From positions 620,001 through 684,000 of the forward strand of contig JAPNXP010000013.1 in the NCBI GenBank assembly GCA_028753945.1: a stretch of 64,000 bases of DNA, given 5' to 3'. Origin of the DNA: Hexactinellida sp. DTS-2022. Its lineage: Eukaryota > Porifera > Hexactinellida. Positions 22,277 through 30,755 of this stretch are shown here, piece by piece (the first letter of the stretch is position 1; each line of letters starts with the position of its first letter). The notes beneath the pieces were generated by a model. The model ran no database searches. It worked only from the letters and a program-made list of their open reading frames with translations, and was not told the origin of the DNA. A program made the translations under genes and the position numbers.

Positions 22277-23788
22277 ATGGATAAAAAATCACAAACATCG
22301 AACAAAGAACATGCTAGGATTTACCCAGTCCTTATAGCATCAATAGCATCTAGTCTAAATTCTTTCATCTTTGGATTCAGTCTTGGGTATCCGTCTCCCA
22401 TTGAGGAAGAGGTTAAAAGGATAGGAGTGTTGGATGATTCCACTTTCCCAATTTTCACTTCTTGTTTGTTCTTTTTTGCAGCTATTGGAGCTGTGTCTGT
22501 TTCCTGCTTCACAGAAAAGTTTGGGGCGAAAGCTATCATCATACTACTCTCTGTTCCCACCGCATTAGGATGGTTACTCATAGGTTTTGGTTATCATTGG
22601 ACTGTCATGTCGTTGGGTAGAGCTTTGATAGGTATGGCGAGAGGTGGTACATCAGCTCTGGTCTCTGTCTACATAGCAGACTTGGCTCCCCAAAAATCCA
22701 AAGGATTTTATGGTAGCATTGTTTCACATGCATTTATCTCCGGTATGTTATTCAGTCACTTACTTGGTGCATTCATTTCATTTCGATGGCTTGCTCTGGT
22801 GCCAGTCGTAGCACAGCTACTACAGTGTTTGATTCTTTCCTGGCAGCCTTATTCCCCGAGATGGCTAGCCTCTAGAGGGTTGGAGAAGGATGCGTTGAAC
22901 ACTCTGAAGTATCTGAGAGGTCCTAACTACGATTATCAGTCAGAATATGAGGAGATGCAACGGGTCATAAAGGAGAGCAGTGATTGGACTTTCTTGCAAC
23001 GCATTCGAAGCCTGTTTTTGGAACTGCAGAACTTGAAGATTCTTGTTATAATCTCTCTTGTGTTCGTAGGGGTTGAACTCACTGGTATATCAATTGTTGC
23101 CTCCTATTCTTCTACAATTCTAAAGTCAAGTCGCCTGGTTTCTCCAAATGTTGCATCTTTCATTCCCACATCTGTTCAGTCAGTATCAGTCCTACTCTTC
23201 TCATTTATCGTGGATAGAGTTGGAAGGAAACCTCTGCTGTTATTCTCCGGAGCTGGCATTGTTCTGAGTCACGTAATACTGTCTGTCTATTCGTTCGGTT
23301 CCTCTCATGTCTGGTCTCAGTGCTCTGAATTGGATGCAACATCCAGCCTAACTAACTCTACTGGTATTCACACACTCGTGAGTTCAGACTTCTGTGATTA
23401 CATCACTCTCGTGCCTATGGCAGCTCTGATTATAATAAGATTCGTGTATGGACTGGGATGGGGACCGATACCGTTGATCCTGTTAGGAGAGTCTTTCCCT
23501 ACTAAAGTGCGTTCCATTTCAGCTTCTGTGTCCATTGGTGTAATGATGTTTTCTATGACGCTGATTCTCCTTGTATTTCCATATCTTGAACAATTGGTGG
23601 GATCTCACTATATATTTTCTATATTTGCGCTTTTGAATGTGTTTACATGTGTGTTTGTGTTTATCTTCCTTCCAGAGACAACAGGACTGGGCATGGAGGA
23701 GGTGGAAAAGTTGTTCAAGGATAAAATAATTTTTGTTGAATGCCGGAATCCTTTTCCAAGAAAATATGTATATGATGTTGGTGTGTAG
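22277..23788 (+). CDS. intact MFS sugar transporter, SLC2/GLUT-like (copy D)
   Basis: An uninterrupted 503-codon single exon; the start matches all paralogs. Predicted to be a 12-span membrane carrier. Segments lie near residues 16-38, 55-78, 84-105, 107-130, 148-167, 169-189, 253-278, 291-312, 318-341, 378-404, 413-436 and 444-465. Family motifs are GRALIGMARGG (114-124), PYSPRWL (191-197, the family's PESPR motif with Y for E), DRVGRKPLLLFSG (313-325), GWGPIP (394-399) and PETTGLGMEEVE (466-477). The predicted exofacial loop 9 carries an N-S-T sequon at 360, as in class III GLUTs. Residues aligned to GLUT1 glucose contacts are changed: H161 for Q161, V266/E267 for Q282/Q283, S272 for N288, Q301 for N317 and L400 for W388. 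A GLUT6/8- or trehalose-transporter-like carrier is likely; the substrate is unknown. Confidence 0.93.
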   Translation: MDKKSQTSNKEHARIYPVLIASIASSLNSFIFGFSLGYPSPIEEEVKRIGVLDDSTFPIFTSCLFFFAAIGAVSVSCFTEKFGAKAIIILLSVPTALGWLLIGFGYHWTVMSLGRALIGMARGGTSALVSVYIADLAPQKSKGFYGSIVSHAFISGMLFSHLLGAFISFRWLALVPVVAQLLQCLILSWQPYSPRWLASRGLEKDALNTLKYLRGPNYDYQSEYEEMQRVIKESSDWTFLQRIRSLFLELQNLKILVIISLVFVGVELTGISIVASYSSTILKSSRLVSPNVASFIPTSVQSVSVLLFSFIVDRVGRKPLLLFSGAGIVLSHVILSVYSFGSSHVWSQCSELDATSSLTNSTGIHTLVSSDFCDYITLVPMAALIIIRFVYGLGWGPIPLILLGESFPTKVRSISASVSIGVMMFSMTLILLVFPYLEQLVGSHYIFSIFALLNVFTCVFVFIFLPETTGLGMEEVEKLFKDKIIFVECRNPFPRKYVYDVGV

Positions 23789-23969
23789 CTTCTGTTCTAT
23801 AACTTGTATATAATTAGTTCACTTTATCTCATTATTTTGTTGTATATACTTCATTCATACATCTTGTTTGTTAGTTAATTTGAATTACCCTTGTTAATAA
23901 ATTAAAATATTATAATAACAATCTATACTATTAAAACACAGGCTGGGTGTGTGTGTATATATATATATG
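23789..23969. other. 3' flank of copy D with microsatellite
   Basis: This is the 3' flank shared with copies B, C and G ('tttgaattacccttgttaat'), followed by a (gt)n/(ta)n tract at 23945-23968 that abuts the palindrome. Confidence 0.4.
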
Positions 23970-24123
23970 TTGTGAATGAGCATCACTATGACCTTCGGGA
24001 GTACCTAGGGTGGGCGAGCCTTAGGTAGGTGGCAGTACGGGCTGACCATGACTACGGGTCTTGGCATTCACGAGCCGGCAGTACGACTGGTAGCTACACT
24101 AGGTTGGCGCTAGGCGCAATAAG

Positions 24124-24175
24124 AGTGGTCGAGGGTTACCCTCCTGATGAGTCCCTGCAATGGGACGAAACCACT
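24124..24175 (+). ncRNA. hammerhead ribozyme (complete core)
   Basis: All conserved core positions are present. AGUGGUC (24124-24130) holds the cleavage triplet GUC, with cleavage expected after C24130. Stem I is GAGGG/CCCUC with a UUA loop (24131-24143). The core CUGAUGA is at 24144-24150. Stem II is GUCCC/GGGAC with loop UGCAAU (24151-24166). GAAA is at 24167-24170, and ACCACU closes stem III with AGUGGU (6 bp). The open end is stem III, a type III layout. Every stem is fully paired, so self-cleavage of a plus-strand transcript is expected. Confidence 0.88.
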
Positions 24176-24358
24176 GACATGATATCCCCATGAGGTGGGG
24201 GCCTATGGTACGATTAGTCTTCATACTAAGTCGTGGTCCCATCTCATGATTTAGTACCCCTTCATTAATGAGGGAGTACTAATATCATGAGATGGGACCA
24301 CGACTTAGTATGAAGACTAATCGTACCATAGGCCCCCACCTCATGGGGATATCATGTC

Positions 24359-24410
24359 AGTGGTTTCGTCCCATTGTAGGTACTCATCAGGAGGGTAACC
24401 CTCGACCACT
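24359..24410 (-). ncRNA. hammerhead ribozyme, inverted copy with stem II mismatch
   Basis: This is the mirror of the plus-strand motif on the other palindrome arm. Cleavage triplet GUC, stem I GAGGG/CCCUC, CUGAUGA and GAAAC are all intact. Stem II reads GUACC/GGGAC, giving one A-G mismatch, and its loop is UACAAU. It is probably still able to fold but weaker. Opposite-strand transcripts of the locus would thus each carry one ribozyme. Confidence 0.8.
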
Positions 24411-24895
24411 CTTGTTGCGCCTCGCGCCAACCTAGTTCCGTTACCAGTCGTACTGCCGGCTCGTGAATACCAAGACCCATAGTCTGGTCAGCCCGTACTG
24501 CCACCTACCCAAGGCTCGCCAACCTTAGGTACTCCCGAAGGTCATAGTGATGCTCATTCACAACACTATATCCTTTGAATCGCCGCATCTAATATATGAA
24601 TGTATACATTGTCAATACAGTTACTTATATTCTCATAAGTATATAATCGTATTATTCCACTGGTATCGATATTTATACTGTAAAATATGAAATTATGGGG
24701 GTCAAGGAAGTTCAAAAATCCAATATTCTTGTATAATCTGTATACAAATTATCACTATATCCAATAATGATATCACTATAACCAATAAAATTTGTATGGG
24801 ATTTGCTCGGGGGGACACCTAAAGCGGCAAAATTATAACTAGTATATCCAATTTATCACTATATCCAATATCACTATATGTACATTGTAGATTGT

Positions 24896-24935
24896 ACTGT
24901 ATCGATATCGGGGATTTTTCCCGATATCGATATTT
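24896..24935. repeat. short perfect hairpin
   Basis: tatcgatatcggg, a 6-7 base loop, and cccgatatcgata form a 13-bp stem between the palindrome and the third ribozyme copy. Function unknown; it may be a terminal or subterminal hairpin of an element. Confidence 0.55.
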
Positions 24936-25047
24936 GTAAAACCTTGATGTATGGATGCCGTAGATTGCCTGGCAGTACGGCTGGTGACCATGGAGGGACT
25001 AATGGTCAGTACGGCCAGTGCAGAGAGGCACAAGCCGGCAGTACGCA

Positions 25048-25099
25048 TGTGGTCCAGGGTTACCCTCCTTGATTAGCCCCTGCAATGGGACGAAACCAC
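25048..25099 (+). ncRNA. degenerate hammerhead ribozyme copy
   Basis: It keeps the GUC triplet in 'gtggtc', stem I AGGG/CCCU, loop UGCAAU and GGGACGAAACCAC. The core CUGAUGA is altered to CUUGAUUA (an insertion, and loss of the catalytic G8 position), and stem II is weakened to GCCCC/GGGAC. Cleavage is not expected. It lies in direct orientation to the first ribozyme, in a diverged copy of the same element (about 24950-25185, with shared 'ggcagtacg' motifs). Confidence 0.7.
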
Positions 25100-25302
25100 T
25101 CACATAGCAACCCTATGGGATAAAGTCAACTAGAGCGACTCATACTAGATCGTTACCTTATCTCATAACAACGTCATAACTTGTCGAGGTGTGAGAAAAT
25201 TTGCGTGGAAACTTAAATTTCTTATCGGATGCCAAAAGATACCCCTATATGCTAAAAATCAGATTTACAAACCGTCCACTTTCTTCAATAAACTCGGAAC
25301 AT

Positions 25303-26134
25303 CTCTATATTAAAAGCGCAATTGTTGTCTGTGTGTGTGTGTGTGTTGTGTGTGTGTTGTGTGTGTGTTTGTCCAGAATTAATTGGACCTGAAAATTTGT
25401 ATCCAGGGGTAATTTTGTACTGCGACAACGATCTATTGGTTTTTGAAACAAAATAACGGGATTATGACGTCACAGTTTCGAAAAACAGATATTTTGTACT
25501 AATTTCCCAATTTTGCTCCGATTTGTAGAAAATTCAAAGCATTAGACGTACACAAAATTTCTACACCTGATAGCAGTTCACGAATTCCCATTTTCCTTCT
25601 GATTGTGACACAGTTAATTAATTAGTCCGTACACTAATCAATAGTGTATCGTACCAACACAGGTATAGCAAAGTGTAAGTGTAATAATCCAGTTTGGCTT
25701 CTATCAGTTTATTGGTGATTGATGTATTATTTTTCTTTCGTCAATCACATAAGTATGCATAATATTACTATCAAAGTAATTCAACTATTTACTATATATC
25801 TATATCTTCTGCATAATAAATTACATATTGATGATGCAGCAAATTAAATAATAATCAAACAATTTACTATGCAGTAAATCCTGGGTTAGTAAATAACATG
25901 AATTAATGAATTAATTAGTTGACATACTTGGGTCCCAAATAGCAGCATACTGAATTGAGTACCTTTATTTTACAAATCACAGGTTTAATATGAGTGATAT
26001 TTGAGGAAAGTGAGGCCGCAAAGCGGCCGTTAATTAATTGTGTTGCGTAGTGTGAACACGAACAAACAAAAGTCGCGAAGCCACTTTTGTGAGAGAGTGA
26101 TCCGTCGCGAAGCGACCGAGACCGAAGGGCTCGT
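25303..26134 (+). mobile_element. Helitron-like element
   Basis: It starts 'ctctatattaaaagcgcaat' then 'tgttgtctg' and a (gt)n tract, then 'tttgtccagaattaattgga'. It ends with three hairpins: gccgcaaagcggc, tcgcgaagc and gtcgcgaagcgac, then accgaagggctcgta. This is the same end structure as 10245, 15582 and 28345, but without the 142-bp units. No protein seen; the class is inferred from end structure. Confidence 0.5.
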
Positions 26135-26464
26135 ATAAACAAATATATATATGTTATTGGCAATATGCGAATATAATAATAATAATTATTATTATTTTAT
26201 ATGGCACATTTAGGCCATCCTCTAAATTAAAACATCTTTAAAAATAGTTGTAAAGTGTTTTCCTGGGACAAATTTACCCTCAAATTTTTCGAAAATCCAG
26301 AAAATATAGTTAGGTAGATAATAATGATTCTCAGCGACAGTTAACAAACTGATATTGCATCAACTGATTTTATCACACAAATGTCAATAGTATTGACCAG
26401 GAGCTTATTCAGGGAAATACAGTATTTATGTAGACCTCTAATTATCCAACAAAAGTTTCGATAC

Positions 26465-26829
26465 GGATAGTACCACTTGGGGTTTTAACAACCCGGGATC
26501 CCGGTGTTTTTCACTCCGGGATTCCCTTCTCAATTCCGGGATACCAAAATTATATTGTTATGACTATCGTACTCTATGTTAGAACATATTGTGCAAGCAT
26601 TGGACCCTATCAAAATAGCAGTTAAGAGATGTAAATTTATGTCTGCAGAAGTAACGATAAATTTTTTACTTGATTTAATGAAAAATTCTGATTCAACAGA
26701 AGTACCACCTACTTCTGTTGAATCAGAGAGAATCTTCCCATCTTGCGACTATATCTGCAATAAGTTAGGAGTCGTCTGAGAGACAAAACATTAAATACTG
26801 TTTGCTTAATTAGGAACAATAAAAAATAG
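26465..26829 (+). pseudogene. hAT transposase remnant (C-terminal dimerisation region)
   Basis: Conceptual translation contains LEHIVQALDPIKIAVKRC and then TSVESERIFPSCDYICNKL. After a 1-bp frameshift near 26768 it gives SRLRDKTLNTVCLIRNNKK and a stop at 26827-26829. The SxxSERxFS...GYIxxKxRxxL pattern followed by a leucine/asparagine-rich end is the hAT-family dimerisation domain. The centre of the protein is missing. The preceding 'cccgggatcccgg' repeats (26490-26545) resemble a hAT 5' subterminal region. It is too decayed to act now, but it belongs to the superfamily expected to have mobilised the many 8-bp-duplication MITEs here. Confidence 0.75.
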
Positions 26830-26846
26830 TTATTCATATTTGTATA

Positions 26847-27225
26847 TATTAAAAGCGCAATTGTTGTTTGTGTGTTTGCGTGTTTATTTGTGTGTTTGTC
26901 CAGAATTAATTGGAAAGAATACGAGTCCCAGAAAAGTTTATTTTCAATCAATCAGATTGCAGCCTCAGAGAAATTTTTTCTATTATGCACAGTCTATTTA
27001 TACTAATTGATGAAGTCTGCTGATCCATACTAACAAACCCTCGAATTTAATTGGCTAACATATTTTTACACCTTCAAATGTAAATACTTCTCTTCGAAAA
27101 CCAATAGATCGTTGTCGCAGTACAAAATTACCCCTGTATACAAACTTTCAGCTTTCTGCGACTCGTAGTCTTCCCAATTAATTTTGGACAAACAAACAAA
27201 CACACAACAATTGTGCTTAAATTTT
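26847..27225. mobile_element. fragment with two inverted Helitron-like ends
   Basis: 'tatattaaaagcgcaattgt' with 'tttgtccagaatta' lies at 26847-26905, and the inverse 'ttttggacaaacaaac...aacaattgtgctt' at 27182-27218. The two same-type 5' ends face each other across about 275 bp. Most likely two truncated elements lie head to head. No gene was seen from 27226 to about 27930. Confidence 0.45.
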
Positions 27226-27931
27226 TTATTATTTTTGTTCTGATCAATATGAATTTTAGAATGAGCGAGCACCAATTTGAACCCAATTGTTCGAGTTTGT
27301 CCCGATTAATCGGAGTGTACTGTACTTAATTTGATTCTTGGCAAACACAAACCATAGCATTCTATACTCTAAGGCAATGCCACGGTTGAATGGACTTGGA
27401 CCATGGATGAACTAGTATAGTCAACTAAATATATGCAATGCAATTATTCTTCGAAATAAGTAATCCAGGGTGCTTCTACTTATGTAATTGTTTTCTATAA
27501 AGGTGGTCATATACAAGACGCATATTTTTGAGGTGCCACTTGGTCGAAATGACGTCACCGTATTATCTAATAGGCAAAATATGCCAAAACTTTGAACGCA
27601 TGTAAAATGTTCAATTTCGCTTTTTCAAACAAATTGCTGCGATTAACCCATCTAGGAGTTATTTTACATCAAATATCTCAGAATCAATTATGGAATGTTA
27701 TCACATTCCTCTGTTGCCTTGGAAACGTGAATTCAATGATTGAGGTAATATCTCGAGTAGGAATATAGTTACAGCTTAGCCAATGGATCCAATCGATAGC
27801 CCGTCCTTAACTTTCTATTCAATGATAATACATTTCGATGCTCTATCTCCAACCAATTTTATGGAAAATGTGTATAATCATTTGAATGTATTTTACAATA
27901 ATCACAAATCTGAGAAAATTGGTTGTAGTAC

Positions 27932-28122
27932 AAACAAGAACTGAAGATTGGGAAAGTGGAATCATCCAACACTCCTATCCTTTTAACCTCTTCCTCAACG
28001 GGAGACGGATAGCCAAGACTGAATCCAAGAACGAATGAACTTAAACTAGATGCTATTGATGCTATAAGGACTGAGGATATCCTAGCTTGAACTTTGTTGG
28101 ATATTTGTGATTTTTTATCCAT
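27932..28122 (-). pseudogene. 5' fragment of MFS sugar transporter (copy E)
   Basis: The first ~64 codons match the paralogs (MDKKSQISNKVQARISSVLI to TFPIFSSCL) with the start and upstream flank intact. Homology then stops at about 27932 and the frame runs into unrelated DNA, ending 22 codons later. The 5' flank includes a Helitron-like element (28345) at the same position as in copy B, so E and B derive from one duplicated unit. Confidence 0.85.
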
Positions 28123-28344
28123 TTATTATCGAAGGATATTTATGTTTCTGGTTATCCTCAATTGAAATGATCAATTTATACTAAAATATTTGCTTAATTT
28201 AATAAACCACCCTGCGAAACAAGAAAAGGTACTTATTTACCGAAGTACGTCTTATCCGTATGCATAATCCACAGGTCGAAATACTGACTTGTTCAATCAT
28301 ATGAATCTGATGTAGGCAGAATTCATTGACAATATATGTCATAT

Positions 28345-28367
28345 CTATATTATTAATCTCGATTGTT

Positions 28368-28418
<51 letters not shown>

Positions 28419-28889
28419 TTTGTTTGTTTGTCCGGATTGTATTAAAGTGATTGGGGAATAGAAACCGCATTTATATATATGAGATATAAACTAACTTCCA
28501 ATTGTTATAATAGGTAAACAAGTATGATGACACGATTTTCGCGTTTATAAAATTCTAATATGAATATTTGTTGTTGTTATTTACACAAAATAGGTAAACA
28601 AATCAATGAAAATTCAAAATCAACCTAGAAGTTAGCTTTCAACGGGTATTATAGGTAAACAAGTATGCTGAACACGAATTTCGCATTTATAAAATTATAA
28701 TATGAGTATTTGTTGTTGTTGTTGTGTTTTGCATAAATAGGTAGACAAATTAATGAAAATTCAAAATCATAAAGTCCCTTTCTACCATTTTCATGGTAGA
28801 AAGTGTGAGGAGTAAGGCCGCACAGCGGCCGTTAACTTGAAGTACGTAGCACCGATCTGTCGCAAAGCGACCGAGACCGAAGGGCTCGT
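28345..28889 (+). mobile_element. Helitron-like element with long (gt)n tract
   Basis: It begins ctatattattaatctcgatt and gttgtgtg, followed by a long (tg)n run to about 28415, 'tttgtccggattgtattaaa', about two 'aggtaaacaagtatg' units, and the hairpin end (gcggccg, gtcgcaaagcgac, accgaagggctcgt). It occupies the same insertion site as 10245. It lacks the MITE found inside that copy, giving the order: Helitron-like insertion, duplication, MITE insertion. No gene seen in 28890-29307. Confidence 0.55.
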
Positions 28890-29307
28890 CTATTTTAAAG
28901 TAGTTTTAATTTAGAGGATGCCCTAAATGTGCCATATATAAAGGATTTGATTGTTTATTTTTGTTTTTTTTGTCCATTTCCATTAATTTTAATATATTAT
29001 TCTCCTGACTCTTGTAGGAATAATATTTACTGTCTCTTATTATGAATTAATTAATCTTCTAATAAAAATATTCCATAAACTTTTTATTGATTCTACTGAA
29101 GGATGACGTTAATTCTCCTTAACCAAGACGACTAATACGTAGTGTCACTTAGCGATTATGAATTGACAAAGGTAACTGAAGTTCAAATATAATGGTGTCA
29201 TTGTATTACCTAGAAATTTTGATGGATAAAAATAATTATAGCATTGATTATAATTAGATTTATATTCTAACAATTATCATTAATATATATATAACTATTG
29301 ATAATAA

Positions 29308-30755
29308 ATGGATCAAGAATCACAAAAGTCCAAGAAGGAACAATCCAGGATATTCCCAGTCCTTATAGCCTCAATAGCATCTAGTCTAAGTTCATTCGTT
29401 CTTGGATTCAGTATAGGGTATCTGTCTCCCATTGAGGAAGAGATTAAAAGGATAGGAGTATTGGATGATTCCACTTTCCCAATCTTCAGTTCTTGTTTGT
29501 TCTTCGTTGTAGCCATCGGTTCAGCATCTGTTTCCTTCTTTACAGAAAGGTTAGGAGCGAAAGCTCTCATCATCCTACTCTCTCTTCCCAACGCATTAGG
29601 ATGGTTACACTCATAGCTTTTGGTGATCATTGGGCAGTTATGTTGTTAGGCAGAGTTCTGACTGGTGTGGAGATTGGTGGCATTTCAGGTCTCATTTCTG
29701 TTTATATATCAGACATGGCCCCCAAACAATCCAAAGGATTCTATTGTAGCATTTTCCAACATGCATTTGGCTCCGGAGTATTGTGCAGTCACCTACTTGG
29801 TGCATTCATTTCATTTCAATGGCTTGCTCTGGTGCCAGTAGTAGTACTACTGATACAGAGTTTGATTCTTTCCTGGCAGCCGTATTCCCCGAGATGGCTA
29901 GCTTCCAGAGGGTTGGAGAAGGATGCGTTGAACACTCTGAAGTATCTGAGAGGTCCTAACTGCGATTATCTGTCGGAGTATGAGGAGATGCAACTAGTTA
30001 TAAAGGAGAGCATTGATTGGACTTTCTTGCAACGCATTCGAAGTCTGTTTTTGGAACTGCAGAACTTGAAGATACTCGTCATCATCTCTCTTGTGTTCGT
30101 AGGGATGTAACTTACAGGTATTATCAGTTGTTGCCTCCTATTCTTCTACAATTCTAAAGTCAAGTCGCCTAGTTTCTCCAAATGTTCCATCTTTCATTCC
30201 CACTTCTGTTTAGTCAGTATCAGTCCTACTCTTCACATTTATCGTGTATAGAGTTGGATGGAAGCCACTGCTGTTATTCTCGGGAGCTTGCATTTCTCTA
30301 TGTCACGTAATACTGTCTGTCTAAGTGTCTATTTGTTCCGATTCCACTCGTGTCTGTTCTCAGTCCAGCCTAACTAACTCTAGTGGTATTCACACACTCG
30401 TTAGTGTAGAATTCTGTGATTACATCACTGTTGTGCCTATGGCAGCTCTGATTATACTCAGATTTATGTATGGACTGGTTCTGTTAAAATTCGTACTTTT
30501 GCCGCTTCCATGTCTTTTTGTTTATACATGCTTGCTATTGCAATAATTCTACTTGTATTTCCTTACATTGAACAATTGGTGGGATCTCACTATATATTCT
30601 CTATTTTTGTGCTTTTGAATATCTCTATGTGTGTGCTTGTGTTTCTTTTCATTCCAGAAAACAACACGACTGAGTTTGGAGAAGATGAAAGAGTTGTTCA
30701 AAGATGAAATTATTTTGTTAAATGCAGGAATCCTTGTTCAAGAAATGTTGTTTAG
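29308..30755 (+). pseudogene. MFS sugar transporter pseudogene (copy F)
   Basis: It opens MDQESQKSKKEQSRIFPVLI and is intact for ~100 codons. A 2-bp insertion at about 29609 in the GWLLIAFG region shifts the frame. A second open stretch (to 30110) covers segments 3-6 with PYSPRWL and ends at a TAA replacing the GVELTG motif. Downstream, stops and substitutions multiply, the GLGWGPIP motif has become GLVLLKFV, and a ~60-bp gap follows. The PETTG-like tail survives in shifted frame. Older decay than B or C; sister of copy A. Confidence 0.88.

Larger units (their letters stand above)
23970..24564. repeat. ~595-bp near-perfect palindrome carrying hammerhead ribozymes
   Basis: The left arm starts gttgtgaatgagcatcacta at 23970; the right arm ends with its complement at 24564. 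The arms meet near 24267 with almost no loop ('ttcattaatga'). Both arms contain cagtacg motifs, the ribozyme, 'catgaggtgggggcctatgg' and 'agtcttcatactaagtcgtg', in mirror order. Identity is high but not complete, so the right arm is probably an inverted copy. A diverged relative of the arm lies at about 24950-25185 in direct orientation. Similar inverted and partial copies are known for Penelope-like elements and other ribozyme-bearing retroelements. No reverse transcriptase is present here. Confidence 0.8.

Noticed and set aside
22321..22581. Antisense frames over the transporters (also at 9752, 29313, 34596)
   Set aside because: Shadows of the conserved coding strand that recur at the same place in every copy.
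28375..28420. Long (tg)n tract as a regulatory element
   Set aside because: A simple microsatellite within the Helitron-like end. Length varies among copies, with no further evidence.
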